Shown here in pieces: positions 14,898 to 26,632 of a stretch of 56,874 nucleotides of DNA. The notes under the pieces are model-generated. The model was not told the DNA's origin and searched no databases. It saw only the letters and a list, made by a program, of their open reading frames with translations. Made by a program: the position numbers and the translations under genes. The DNA comes from an uncultured Sutterella sp. (GTDB taxonomy: Bacteria > Pseudomonadota > Gammaproteobacteria > Burkholderiales > Burkholderiaceae_F), in contig CAAGKD010000037.1 in NCBI GenBank assembly GCA_900770335.1, positions 1 through 56,874 of the forward strand, in the 5' to 3' direction. Position 1 is the first letter of the stretch. Each line of letters starts with the position of its first letter.

Positions 14898-17474
14898 TCA
14901 GTTCGTCAGGTAGTCGCGCAGCCTTTCGGTGAAGTCCGGCGAGCGGAGCTTCCGAATGGCGGCCGACTCGATCTGGCGCACGCGCTCGCGCGTGAGTCCG
15001 AGCGTGCGGCCCACCTCCTCGAGCGTGTGGTCCTGGTTCGTGCCGATGCCGTAGCGCAGGCGCAGCACCTGGGCCTCGCGGGCGGAGAGCTCGCCCAGGG
15101 ACTTCTGGATGCACTCGATCATGGACTGGCCCTGGAAGGCGACGCCCGGATCGTCGCGCTCGTCGCCGCGGACGAAGTCGAGCTTCGTCGCGTCCTCCTC
15201 GTCGCCGATCGGCGCGTCGATCGACTCGACGCCGCGCATGGCCTGCGTGAGCAGGAGCACCTTCTGGAGCGGGAGCTCGGCGAGGTCCGCGAGCTCCTGC
15301 TCGGTCGGCTGGCGGCCGTGCTGCTGCAGGAACTTCTGCTTCTGGCGGCGGAGCTTGTTGTAGGACTCCGTCATGTGCACCGGAATGCGGATCGTGTTGC
15401 CGAAGTCCGCCACCGCGCGGGTGACCGACTGGCGCACCCACCAGGTCGCATAGGTCGAGAACTTGTAGCCGCGGCGGTACTCGAACTTGTCCACGGCCTT
15501 CATGAGGCCGAGGTTGCCCTCCTGGATGAGGTCCGTCATCGCGAGGCCGCGGTTCACGTAGCCCTTGGCGATCGAGATCACAAGGCGCAGATTCGCCTCG
15601 ATCATCTTGGCCTTGGCCTGCATGAGGTTCGTCTGGGCGAGCTTCATGGCGCGGCCGAGCTCGCGCTGCTCGGAGAGGCGCAGCAGCCCGTCGCGCTCGG
15701 CGCGGATGAGGATGTCCTGATCCTCCTTGAGGACGGCGATCGAGTGGCCGACGGCCTCCGACCAGGGGCGGCCGGCGGCGGCGACGTCCTCGAAGACCTT
15801 CGGATCGGTGACCGCGTCGCTCTTGAGGAGCTCGACGGCGTCCTTCTGCGGCATGCGGCACTGCTCGACGAGCGTGAGGCGCATGCGCTTCAGGGTGTCG
15901 TTGACCTCGTCCATGTGCGCGCCGATGTGGTCGGTGATCTGCGTGACGAGCTTGACGGAGAAGCGGATCGGCGAAAGCGCGGCGGACATGTCGCCCAGGG
16001 CCTTGCGGTAAACCGCCTCCCTGCCGGGCTGGCCGTAGGTCTCGCGCACGCGCTCAAGGGCCGAGCGGGCGGCGTCAAAGAGCGAGATCACGCGCTCGCG
16101 CATCTCCGAGAGCTGGTCCACGGTCATGGCCGCGGCGCCGATGTCGGTCGCGATCTCGTCGCCGTTGGAGGAATCGGCCTCCTCGCTCGCCTTGGCGGCG
16201 GCGTCGTTGAAGCCGTCGACCACGGTGTCGACGGGCGTGTCCTCGTCGCGGAGCACCTCGCCCAGGCGCAGGATCTCCTCGACGGCGCCCGGGTACTGGG
16301 CGATCGTCGAGACGAGACGGATCGTGAACTGCTCGATCGACTTGGCGACCTCGATCTCGCCGGCGCGGGTGAGGAGCTTGTGCGAGCCCACGCCGCGCAG
16401 GTATGCGCGAAGCGGATCCTTCGAGAGGCCCGCGGACTCCTCGGGCGTGAGCATGACGGCGGCGTCATCCTCGTCGATGTCGTCGCCCTGGTCCCCGCCC
16501 ATGCCGTTGATGAGGATGTCGTCCTCGTCGGGCGGCGCCTCGAAGACCTGGATCGAGAGGCGGCCGAGCTGCTCGGTCACCTCCTGCAGGCTCTCCGTCG
16601 TGCGCAGGGCGTTCTCGGGGAGGTAGTCGTTGATGTCGGCGAGCGTCACCCAGCCGCGGGTGCGGCCGAGACGAACGAGCTCGCCGTAGCCGTTCTTGGG
16701 CGGAACGCGCAGCTCCGCCGGAACCGCCGGAGCGGCGCCGTCGGCGGCCTCGGCCTCGCCCTCAGGCTCGGCGCCATCCTGCCAAGCCGCGAGCTCGGCG
16801 ACCTCGTCGTCATCCGCGCCCGAGGCGATGTCCTCCTCGGCGATCGCCTCGTCGTCAAGCTCGCCGGCGTCCGCGGCGTCCGCCTCGTCGGCGAAGTCAT
16901 CCTCGGCCTCGGCGGCCTTGGCCTTCGCCTTCGACTTGGAGGCCTTCTTCGCCTTCGCGGGCTTCTCGGCCTTCTCCGTCTTCTCAGACTTGGCGACCTT
17001 CGCCTTCTTCGGCTTGGCGGGCTTGTCCTCAGTCTTCTCCGCCTTTTCAACGGCCTCGGCCGGCGCCTCGGCGGGCTCGGCGGCCTTCTTCGCCTTGGCG
17101 GCCTTCGCAGGCTTTTCAGCCTTCTCTGTCTTTTCGGACTTCTCGGCCTTCTTCGCCTTGGCGGGCTTCTCAGCCTTCTCGGACTTCTTCGAAGCCTTCG
17201 CGGCCTTCTCCCCGCCGGCGGCCTGCGCAGACGCCTCGGGGGCGGCCGCCGCCACGGCGGGCTCGGCCGCGGCGGGCGCATCGCCCGTCTCGGCGGCCTT
17301 GGCCAGCTTGGCGAGCTTGGCCTTCGACTTCGCGGCTCCGCTCACGAGCGCCTCCGCGTTGACGGGCAGCGTGCCCACCTTCACCGTCAGGGTCTTCCTG
17401 ACCTTCTTGGGCGCCTCGAGTTCGGCGCTCTTTTCGGTCGTCTCGTCCGTGGTCTTCTTTGTCGTCTTGCCCAT
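14898..17474 (-). CDS. rpoD: Second RpoD-family primary-type sigma factor (divergent tandem paralogue)
   Basis: An 858-residue group 1/2-like sigma-70. Residues 1-255 are a Lys/Ala/Glu-rich, then acidic, low-complexity extension with repeats of KSEKTEKAEKPAKA (about 112-125 and 162-175). A region 1.1-like segment follows (265-320), then region 1.2 with an altered DPLRAYLRGVG (353-363) in place of the usual DPVRMYLREMG, a long non-conserved region, region 2 with FSTYATWWVRQSVTRAVADFGNTIRIPVHMTES split over 2.3-3.0, and region 4 with HTLEEVGRTLGLTRERVRQIE. The -10 readers (W-W, Gln, Thr) and -35 readers (Arg-Glu-Arg, Gln) are kept, but ADQART is ADFGNT and several linker residues differ from the neighbouring RpoD. 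It therefore looks functional but divergent. It lies directly downstream of the canonical rpoD with a terminator between them. Confidence 0.88.
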   Translation of the reverse strand: MGKTTKKTTDETTEKSAELEAPKKVRKTLTVKVGTLPVNAEALVSGAAKSKAKLAKLAKAAETGDAPAAAEPAVAAAAPEASAQAAGGEKAAKASKKSEKAEKPAKAKKAEKSEKTEKAEKPAKAAKAKKAAEPAEAPAEAVEKAEKTEDKPAKPKKAKVAKSEKTEKAEKPAKAKKASKSKAKAKAAEAEDDFADEADAADAGELDDEAIAEEDIASGADDDEVAELAAWQDGAEPEGEAEAADGAAPAVPAELRVPPKNGYGELVRLGRTRGWVTLADINDYLPENALRTTESLQEVTEQLGRLSIQVFEAPPDEDDILINGMGGDQGDDIDEDDAAVMLTPEESAGLSKDPLRAYLRGVGSHKLLTRAGEIEVAKSIEQFTIRLVSTIAQYPGAVEEILRLGEVLRDEDTPVDTVVDGFNDAAAKASEEADSSNGDEIATDIGAAAMTVDQLSEMRERVISLFDAARSALERVRETYGQPGREAVYRKALGDMSAALSPIRFSVKLVTQITDHIGAHMDEVNDTLKRMRLTLVEQCRMPQKDAVELLKSDAVTDPKVFEDVAAAGRPWSEAVGHSIAVLKEDQDILIRAERDGLLRLSEQRELGRAMKLAQTNLMQAKAKMIEANLRLVISIAKGYVNRGLAMTDLIQEGNLGLMKAVDKFEYRRGYKFSTYATWWVRQSVTRAVADFGNTIRIPVHMTESYNKLRRQKQKFLQQHGRQPTEQELADLAELPLQKVLLLTQAMRGVESIDAPIGDEEDATKLDFVRGDERDDPGVAFQGQSMIECIQKSLGELSAREAQVLRLRYGIGTNQDHTLEEVGRTLGLTRERVRQIESAAIRKLRSPDFTERLRDYLTN

Positions 17475-17995
17475 AATGCTTCACCGGAGGAAGGAGCCGC
17501 GCGCCCGCTTCCAAGGCGCGGAGGCGGCTCCTCCGGGAGAGAATCCTGTTTCGTTTCGTTGGCGAATGCGTGGCTGATTCCTGCGTTCCGCGGAGGCGCA
17601 AAAAGCCTGCGCCGCCATGCTCCGCACGCAGCTGCAGACCGTTTTCTTTCGTCTTGTCGCGCCGTCCGGAAATCCTTTCCGGCGGCGCCCATGCGCCTCT
17701 CTCCTGAACGCGGGCCTCCGCCCGCTCTCACTTCCGCCGCGCCCCGGACCTCATCGGAACCGGTCGCCTCAGCCTCTCCCAACGGCAGCATCGCCCGCGG
17801 ATTCTCGTCCTCCGCGTCGTCTCCCCCGGCGCGAGCCTTTGCGCGGCGGGCGGATTCTCTGACTCTCGGCATGCGTGCGGGAGCGCCTCCGCGGGGGCCT
17901 GAACCCCGGAGCGGCAGCGAAAAAAGGCTGATAGAATAACGCCCTGCGCATGCTTTATCAAGCGCAGGGCGGGAGAGTTTTTCGGGCCTTCCGGG
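17475..17995. other. 521-bp gap between the two rpoD-type genes
   Basis: No supported gene. It holds the terminator of the upstream rpoD (17940-17971) and must contain the promoter of the second one, but I see no good -35/-10 pair. The independent promoter region argues against simple cotranscription of the two sigma genes. Confidence 0.4.
17940..17971 (-). terminator. Terminator of the canonical rpoD
   Basis: CGCCCTGCGC and GCGCAGGGCG form a perfect 10-bp stem 25 bp after the stop at 17996. On the minus strand it is followed by TTATTC and, further on, TTTTTT. Confidence 0.75.
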
Positions 17996-20812
<2,817 letters not shown>

Positions 20813-21264
20813 GAGCCACTCCTTGAGCGCCCCGCCGCGGACGCGCGCAAGGGGAAGAGTCCCCGGAGAGCGACAGCCCGCGGAAGAGCAGCGGACGAGG
20901 GCGGGCCTTTCCCGCCGTCCGTCCGCACAGCGCTCCGCCGGACGCTGCTGATGCGCCGGCGGATGATCCCGCGCCTTCACGCGTGAAAACGCCTTTTGCC
21001 GTCATCCTCCGAAAAGCCGCGGGGAGGCTCGCGTCAGGCTCCTTTGAAAAAAGGCGCTCCGGAGCGGTCCCCAGTACTGCGGCTCAGCCTTGAAATATCG
21101 GGCGGATCCTTACGATTCTGCCACACCGCCGGAAATGCAGTTCTGAGGAATCTAGTCAATCCCGGAAAAAATCAAGATATTGTTATTGTCGGAGTGTTGC
21201 AAATTGTAAAAAAGCAGGATGTTCGACCCGGGTTGACGGATGCTCCGAAGCATCGGCAGGAGAA
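20813..21264. other. 452-bp gap between dnaG and rpoD
   Basis: No gene seen. It contains a promoter candidate for rpoD (21174-21202), an AT-richer stretch at 21160-21220, and a short hairpin (GATGCT-TCGG-AGCATC, about 21238-21253) just after the dnaG stop that may weaken read-through. Confidence 0.4.
21174..21202 (-). promoter_or_regulatory. Sigma-70-type promoter candidate for rpoD
   Basis: On the minus strand TTGCAA (21197-21202) and TATCTT (21174-21179) are separated by exactly 17 nt. The start of transcription would be about 350 bp before the rpoD ATG, giving a long leader. Confidence 0.5.
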
Positions 21265-23934
21265 TCAGACCGGATCGTCAGGAGGAAGCTCGTCGCCGCC
21301 GAAGTCCGCGGAGAGAGCCGCCTCGTCGGCAAGACCTGCAAGCTCAGCGTCATCGAGCCCGGCGTCGAACCCCTCGGGCATCTCCGCGGACGCGGCGGGC
21401 GGCGCCGAAGGGTCGTCGGGAAGACTCTCGCCCTGGCGGTCGGGATCGTCGATCCGCGCGCCCATGCGCTTCTCGGCCTGCGCGAGCAGGGCCGCGGCGA
21501 TGGCGTCGCGACGCGCCCGGGCGGCGCTCTTCGGCGCGGATGCGGCGGGCTCGGCGGAAAGCGCAGACGATGCGAAGGCCGGCTGCGCAGCCAAAGCTGC
21601 TGACGAAGCGGACGCCCCGACTGCGCCGGATGCGTCGAAAGGCGCCGGGGGCGGAGCGCCGAAGGCCGATGCCGGAGCGGCGGACGCAGAGCGCGCAGCA
21701 GGGACGGACGGAACACTCGGAACAGTCGGTGCCGCGCCGAAGGGCGATGCGGCCGCCGCCCCTCCGGGCGGACGCCCGAAGGGAGAGGCCTGGACGGCGG
21801 GAGCGGAGGGTGCGGCCTGAGGCCGGGTCGCGAGCGCGGCCTTGCCGAAGAGATGCTCCTGAAGCGCCCTCACCTTCGGATTGCTCGAATAGGCGATGTC
21901 GGCCTTGCCGGCCTCCGCCTCGGCGAAGGCACTCGTGTGGCGCGCGTTTTCGCTCGTCCGGCGCCAGGCGCGCTCCTCCTCGGCCGCCTCGGCGATCATC
22001 CGCTCGAGCTCGGCGCGGCGGCGCGCGAGCGCTCGAAGCTGCCCGAGCTCCGCGCCAGCGGAGCCGAGCGCAAGAAGGCGCGCCTTGACGCGCTCGAGCT
22101 CAAGGTCCAGGAAGTCCCGGCGCACCTCGAGCCGCGCGGCCTGCTCCGGGGTCTCGAGCGTGAGCTCGCCCGCGAGGAGCGACTCATAGCGTGCCGATTC
22201 GGGCGAGTCCGCAAGGCGCATGAGGAGCGCCGCCGGATTGAGATTCGTCCGGCCAGATGCATCCGATCCGCCGGAGTCCCTGCCCCCCTCCTCGTCGCTC
22301 TCGGCGAGCGCCGCGCGCCAGACCTCGACGATCCGGCCTGCGGCCGGGCTCGGGCTCGTCACGAACTCGTCCTCGATCTGGGGGCTGAACTCACTCAGAA
22401 GCTCGGGGTACGCGAGAAAGCACTGCAGCATCCGGTCGCGCACGTCCTGCACGCCGATTCTGGGCTCGGGAGCGGGCCGGCGCTGCCAGGCGCCGAACCG
22501 TCCACCCCAGCCGAAGCCCGAGGCCCCGAACCCGTCCCGGCCGCGCGGGAAGCGCCCGCCCGAGGGAAAGCGCAGGCCCTCGGAGCGCCGGAACGAAGGC
22601 GCGGAGGCGAAGCCCGGGTCTGGCGGCATGGCGCCCGCGCGCTCTCCGGGAGCGATGCCCCACTGCGCCTGCAGGTCCTCGAGCGGAACGCGCGCGAGCG
22701 CGGCCACGTCCCTCACGAGGGCGAGGCGCAGGACGGGGGCGTTCTTCATCGAGAGAATGAGTGGCTTGGCGTCCGCGGCGAGCTTCGCGCGCTCTTCGGC
22801 GTAGACGAGGTCGCGCCCCTCGAGGATGAGGCTCTTCAGGAACTCCGTGAGCGCGGGAGCCTTGCCGATCTCGCGCTCGTACCCTTCGGGGCCCTCGGCC
22901 TTGACGAGGCTGTCCGGGTCGTGCTCGGGCGGCAGCAGCACGAAGTGCGCCGCCTGTCCGTCGGCGATGACGGGAAGCGCCGCCTCAAGCGCGCGGCGCG
23001 CGGCCTTGCGGCCCGCCGAGTCGCCGTCGAAGGAGAAGTAGACCGAGTCGGAGAGCTTGAAGAGCTTCTTCACGTGCTCGGGCGTAATGGAGGTGCCGAG
23101 GGCCGCGACCGTCTCGCGGAACCCCGCCTGCGAGAGCTGGATCACGTCCATGTAGCCCTCGCACACGATGGCGCGGCCCTTGTCGATGATCGAGGAGCGC
23201 GCCTCGAAGAGCCCGTAGAGCTCGCTGCCCTTGTGATAGATCGGCGTCTCTGGGCTGTTGAGGTACTTGGGCTGCTCGTCGCCCTTCATCGTGCGCGCGC
23301 CGAACCCGATCACCGTGCCCTTGGGCGAGCGGATCGGGAACATGATGCGGTCGCGGAAGGCGTCGTAGCGCCGGCCGTTCTTCTCGAGCACGAGGCCGGT
23401 CTCGACGAGCTCGCGGGCGAGGTACTTCTCGCCCGGAAAGACCGCCATCAGCCCGTGCCAGCCGTCCGGCGAGTAGCCGAGGCCGAAGCGCGCCGCGGTT
23501 TCGCCCGTGATCTCGCGCTGCCTCAGGTACTCGATCGCCTTCTTGGAGTGCCCGAGCGAGTCCGTGTAGAAGTCCGCCGCCTCGCGCATGTAGTCCGAGA
23601 GCGACTTCGCGCGGCGCTGCGCCTCCCGGCGCGCGGGCGAGCGGTCCTCGGGAACCTCCATGCCGTAGATCTCGGCGAGGCGCCGCACGGCCTCGGGAAA
23701 CGACAGGCGCTCCATCTCCATGAGGAAGCCTATGGCGTTTCCCGCCTTGCCGCAGCCGAAGCACTTGAAGATCTGCTTGGAGGGGCTCACCGAGAACGAA
23801 GGCGTCTTCTCCTTGTGGAAGGGGCAGCAGGCCATGAAGTTGCGCCCGCCCTTCTTGAGGGTCACGTAGCGGCCGACCACGTCGACGATGTCGGCGCGGT
23901 CGAGCAGACTGGTGATGAAGCCCTCGGGGATCAT
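21265..23934 (-). CDS. dnaG: DNA primase
   Basis: An 889-residue primase. The N-terminal CHC2 zinc ribbon has Cys37, His40, Cys58 and Cys61 (CCPFHKEKTPSFSVSP and FKCFGCGKAG). The core contains FGARTMKGDEQPKYLNSPET and the TOPRIM motifs VCEGYMDVIQL and SFDGDSAGRKAA. It primes lagging-strand synthesis and interacts with DnaB and SSB. I start it at MIPEGFITSLL (23934), where homologues start. The usual length is near 600; here a Gly/Arg/Phe-rich linker (about 430-485) and a 190-residue Ala/Pro/Ser tail with repeated SPFG/SAFG motifs and an acidic end (ELPPDDPV) are added. The DnaB-binding helical part must lie before the tail. Confidence 0.93.
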   Translation of the reverse strand: MIPEGFITSLLDRADIVDVVGRYVTLKKGGRNFMACCPFHKEKTPSFSVSPSKQIFKCFGCGKAGNAIGFLMEMERLSFPEAVRRLAEIYGMEVPEDRSPARREAQRRAKSLSDYMREAADFYTDSLGHSKKAIEYLRQREITGETAARFGLGYSPDGWHGLMAVFPGEKYLARELVETGLVLEKNGRRYDAFRDRIMFPIRSPKGTVIGFGARTMKGDEQPKYLNSPETPIYHKGSELYGLFEARSSIIDKGRAIVCEGYMDVIQLSQAGFRETVAALGTSITPEHVKKLFKLSDSVYFSFDGDSAGRKAARRALEAALPVIADGQAAHFVLLPPEHDPDSLVKAEGPEGYEREIGKAPALTEFLKSLILEGRDLVYAEERAKLAADAKPLILSMKNAPVLRLALVRDVAALARVPLEDLQAQWGIAPGERAGAMPPDPGFASAPSFRRSEGLRFPSGGRFPRGRDGFGASGFGWGGRFGAWQRRPAPEPRIGVQDVRDRMLQCFLAYPELLSEFSPQIEDEFVTSPSPAAGRIVEVWRAALAESDEEGGRDSGGSDASGRTNLNPAALLMRLADSPESARYESLLAGELTLETPEQAARLEVRRDFLDLELERVKARLLALGSAGAELGQLRALARRRAELERMIAEAAEEERAWRRTSENARHTSAFAEAEAGKADIAYSSNPKVRALQEHLFGKAALATRPQAAPSAPAVQASPFGRPPGGAAAASPFGAAPTVPSVPSVPAARSASAAPASAFGAPPPAPFDASGAVGASASSAALAAQPAFASSALSAEPAASAPKSAARARRDAIAAALLAQAEKRMGARIDDPDRQGESLPDDPSAPPAASAEMPEGFDAGLDDAELAGLADEAALSADFGGDELPPDDPV

Positions 23935-24060
23935 GGGTGCAAAATATGGATTTCTGAGAAAAGACGACGGGCCCTCGAAGGCTCGGGGCAAAAGGACCCA
24001 TGATTTTACGCGGCTGCGGGTTCCCGCTCAATTCGCACGCCGCATTCACGCAGGGGAGCC

Positions 24061-24377
24061 ATGCGGCCGGACGACCGCGAAGGACTTCTCATCGGGTGCT
24101 CGGACTTTCCGAGACTGCTCCGAAGCGGCGCATGCTTCGTCGACAAGGGCCGCTCCATCCGGACGATTCTGGAAAGCGCCGGCAACTGCCTGACCACCGG
24201 CTTCGGCAAGACGCTCACGCTCAGCATGCTCGCCGCATTCCCCGAGCTCAATCCTGCCGCGCCGGACGAGCGCACCGCAGCGCTCAAGCTTTTCAGCGGG
24301 CTCGGCGCTCCTCTGCGGCCTCGCCTTCCTTGGCAAGAACTGCCGGATGCTCTGACGGAGCCCTTCGCGCAAAAGAA
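24061..24377 (+). pseudogene. Remnant of an AAA-ATPase-like / PD-(D/E)XK (DUF1703) family gene, copy 1
   Basis: From an ATG with GGGGAG before it, the translation reads LLIGCSDFPRLLRSGACFVD, then ...IRTILESAGNCLTTGFGKTLTLSML. This follows the N-terminal consensus of the AAA-ATPase_like family (GISDF...YYVDK...RPRRFGKTL...SML), but the Arg-Pro-Arg part of the P-loop is missing, and after KLFSGLGAP the sequence no longer follows the family. Only about 100 of the usual 500 residues remain. The frame then runs through the yqeY terminator, so no intact product is expected. It lies between dnaG and yqeY on the opposite strand. A similar remnant is at about 41 kb. Confidence 0.65.
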
Positions 24378-24380
24378 AAA

Positions 24381-24406
24381 CCCCGGCGGCGTCATGCCAT
24401 CCGGGG
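24381..24406 (-). terminator. Terminator of the rpsU-yqeY transcript
   Basis: On the minus strand CCCCGG...CCGGGG with a 14-nt loop is followed by TTTTTCTTTT. It lies about 100 bp after the yqeY stop and would separate rpsU-yqeY from dnaG. Confidence 0.7.
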
Positions 24407-24507
24407 CCTTTCGTTTTCCGCACCGGCCTCCAGCTTCGCGGAGTCCCGTGCGGCGACATGAAGCGGCCTCTTCCCTTCGAGAAGAACGGAGAGACGCGTC
24501 AAACCGG

Positions 24508-24954
24508 TCAGTTCGCAGTGAGGCGAGCCTTCACCAGGGCCGAGACCTTGCCGAGATCGGCCCGGCCGGTGACCTTCGCCTTGACGGCGCCCATCACCTT
24601 GCCCATCGCAGCCATCCCGGAGACGCCCGCGGCGGCGAGAACCTCATCGATGATCGCGACGATCTCGTCGTCGGAAAGTTGCTTCGGGAGATAGCCCGAA
24701 AGCACATCGATCTCGTTCTGCTCCTTGCCGGCGAGGTCGTCACGACCGCCCACGCGATACTGTTCGACCGAGTCGCGGCGCTGCTTGACCATCTTGGTGA
24801 TGATCTCCATCACCTGATCGTCCGTCGCATCGATCTTTTCATCGATCTCTCGCTGCTTGATCGCAGCGAGAAGGAGACGAATCGTGCTCAGACGGTCGGC
24901 GTCATGCGAACGCATCGCGGCCTTCATATCTTCGCGGATTCTGTCCTTAATCAT
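24508..24954 (-). CDS. GatB/YqeY domain protein
   Basis: A 148-residue helical protein whose whole length matches the YqeY family: IKDRIREDMKAAMRSHDADRLSTIRLLLAAIKQ, MVKQRRDSVEQYRVGGRDDLAGKE and SGYLPKQLSDDEI, ending in the small helical GatB tail domain (MGKVMGAVKAKVTGRADLGKV). The family resembles the tRNA-binding tail of GatB, but its exact role is not settled. It sits between rpsU and dnaG, its usual place in proteobacteria. I prefer the ATG at 24954 because AAGG lies 6 nt before it; the ATG at 24960 overlaps that site. Confidence 0.88.
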   Translation of the reverse strand: MIKDRIREDMKAAMRSHDADRLSTIRLLLAAIKQREIDEKIDATDDQVMEIITKMVKQRRDSVEQYRVGGRDDLAGKEQNEIDVLSGYLPKQLSDDEIVAIIDEVLAAAGVSGMAAMGKVMGAVKAKVTGRADLGKVSALVKARLTAN

Positions 24955-25032
24955 CACCATCCTTCAGCGATATCAGAAGATATCAAAAAGAGATTTCGCA
25001 CGCCCGGATGCGCCCGGACGTCCGGAAGAGAA

Positions 25033-25245
25033 TTAGTAGAGCTTCTTGGGGAGCATCATGCTGCGAAGGCGCTTGTAGTGGCGCTTGATCGCGGCAGCCT
25101 TCTTGCGCTTGCGCTCGGCCGTGGGCTTCTCGTAGAACTCACGGGCACGAAGCTCGGTCAGCAGGCCGGACTTCTCGATGGTGCGCTTGAAACGGCGCAT
25201 GGCGACTTCGAAGGGTTCGTTCTCTTTAACGCGGATAGTAGGCAT
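25033..25245 (-). CDS. rpsU: 30S ribosomal protein bS21
   Basis: The 70-residue product, beginning MPTIRVKENEPFEVAMRRFK and ending in basic KRHYKRLRSMMLPKKLY, is full-length bS21, a small-subunit protein that helps recognise initiation sites on mRNA. The longer open frame upstream is antisense to tsaD and not real. It is the first gene of the rpsU-yqeY unit, divergent from tsaD, as in many beta- and gammaproteobacteria. Confidence 0.96.
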   Translation of the reverse strand: MPTIRVKENEPFEVAMRRFKRTIEKSGLLTELRAREFYEKPTAERKRKKAAAIKRHYKRLRSMMLPKKLY

Positions 25246-25471
25246 CAGACACCTAGTTTTGATGACCCGGAAATTTTTGAAAAAACTCAGCCTGCGTCTG
25301 GTTCCGGGGCAAGATGCGGCCGAGTGCGAAGCGCGCATTTTCTCACAAACCCTGCGGATGCTCAATACGAAATCCGCAGTTTTTTGCGTGCGCAGGCGCC
25401 CTTCGCCGCCGCCATCCGGGACCGGTCCTTGCGCCCGCCGGGCGCGCCGCTTCTCTAAAATGCGAGCCACT

Positions 25472-26536
25472 ATGCTAGTTCTCGGTATCGAATCCTCCTG
25501 CGACGAAACCGGCGCCGCGCTCATCTCCGACACGGAGGGGCTGCTCGCCGACGCGCTCCACACCCAGATTGACATGCACCGCGCCTACGGCGGCGTGGTG
25601 CCCGAGCTCGCGAGCCGCGACCACATCCGCCGCGTCGTCGCGCTCACCGACGAGGTGCTCCGCAAGGCCGGCAGGCGGCGCGAGGACCTCACGGCGATCG
25701 CAGTGACCGAGGGCCCAGGCCTCGCCGGCGCGCTCCTCGCGGGCAACTCCGTCGCGCACGCCATGGGCTTCGCCCTCGGCGTCCCCGTCGTGGGCGTGCA
25801 CCACCTCGAGGGGCACCTGCTCGCCGCGCGGCTCTCCACGCCCGCGCCGGAATTTCCCTTCCTCGCGCTCCTCGTCTCGGGCGGCCACACCCAGATCCTC
25901 AAGGTCGAGTCCTTCGGCTCGTACGAGCTCCTCGGCGAAACGCTCGACGACGCCGCGGGCGAGGCGTTTGACAAGACCGCGCAGCTTCTCGGCCTTCCCT
26001 ACCCCGGGGGCCCCGCCGTCTCGGCGCTCGCCGAAAGGGGGACGCCCGGCGCGATCGAGCTCGCCCGCCCGATGATCCACGCGCCCAATCTCATGATGAG
26101 CTTCTCCGGACTCAAGACCTCCGTCCTCACGGCGGTCACGTCCGCCCCGGACCCGAAGGACGAGACCTTCCGCGCAAACCTCGCGCGGGGATTCGTCGAC
26201 GCGCTCGTCGACGTCCTCGCCGCCAAGCTCGTGCGCGCGATCAAGATGACGCGCATCAACCACGTCGTCGTCGCGGGCGGCGTCTCGGCGAACAAGCAGC
26301 TGCGCGAGCGGCTCACGCGCGAGGTTGAGCGCAAGCGCGGCCGGATCTACTTCCCGCCGATGCGCCTTTGCACCGACAACGGCGCGATGATCGCCGTCGC
26401 GGGCATCGCCCGGCTTGAGTCCATGACCGAAGAGGAGCGCAGGGCGCTGCTCGACAGGCTCGCCTTCGGCGTGCGCCCGCGCTGGCCGCTCGAGATGCTC
26501 CCGAAGGCGGCGCTCTCGGAGGCGATCACGATCTGA
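25472..26536 (+). CDS. tsaD: tRNA N6-adenosine threonylcarbamoyltransferase
   Basis: TsaD transfers threonylcarbamoyl to A37 of ANN-decoding tRNAs together with TsaB and TsaE. The 354-residue product begins MLVLGIESSCDETGAALISD, keeps the metal-binding HHLEGHLLA (His about 108 and 112), LVSGGHTQIL, GEAFDKTAQLLGLPYPGGP, and the C-terminal TDNGAMIAVAG that carries the metal-binding Asp. The start at 25472 matches homologues; an ATG four codons earlier (25460) is also possible. The gene is divergent from rpsU, a widespread arrangement. Confidence 0.96.
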   Translation: MLVLGIESSCDETGAALISDTEGLLADALHTQIDMHRAYGGVVPELASRDHIRRVVALTDEVLRKAGRRREDLTAIAVTEGPGLAGALLAGNSVAHAMGFALGVPVVGVHHLEGHLLAARLSTPAPEFPFLALLVSGGHTQILKVESFGSYELLGETLDDAAGEAFDKTAQLLGLPYPGGPAVSALAERGTPGAIELARPMIHAPNLMMSFSGLKTSVLTAVTSAPDPKDETFRANLARGFVDALVDVLAAKLVRAIKMTRINHVVVAGGVSANKQLRERLTREVERKRGRIYFPPMRLCTDNGAMIAVAGIARLESMTEEERRALLDRLAFGVRPRWPLEMLPKAALSEAITI

Positions 26537-26632
26537 TCGGCGCCCCTCCCGCCGCAGTCAATGACCGAAGAGCGCCGCGCGCAGAAGGCTCCGACGGCGC
26601 TCCTGACCTCTTCGGAAAGCCTCGCGCATCCC

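Noticed and set aside
14104..15861. Long open frame of 585 codons on the minus strand
   Set aside because: Only the last 185 codons are a real phosphoribosyltransferase; the rest is an out-of-frame shadow of the sigma factor gene, with His/Arg/Pro-rich nonsense sequence.
15027..17939. 970-codon open frame antisense to the second rpoD
   Set aside because: It is a mirror of a GC-rich coding strand, with Leu/Gly/Arg repeats and no domain; the sigma factor on the other strand is unmistakable.
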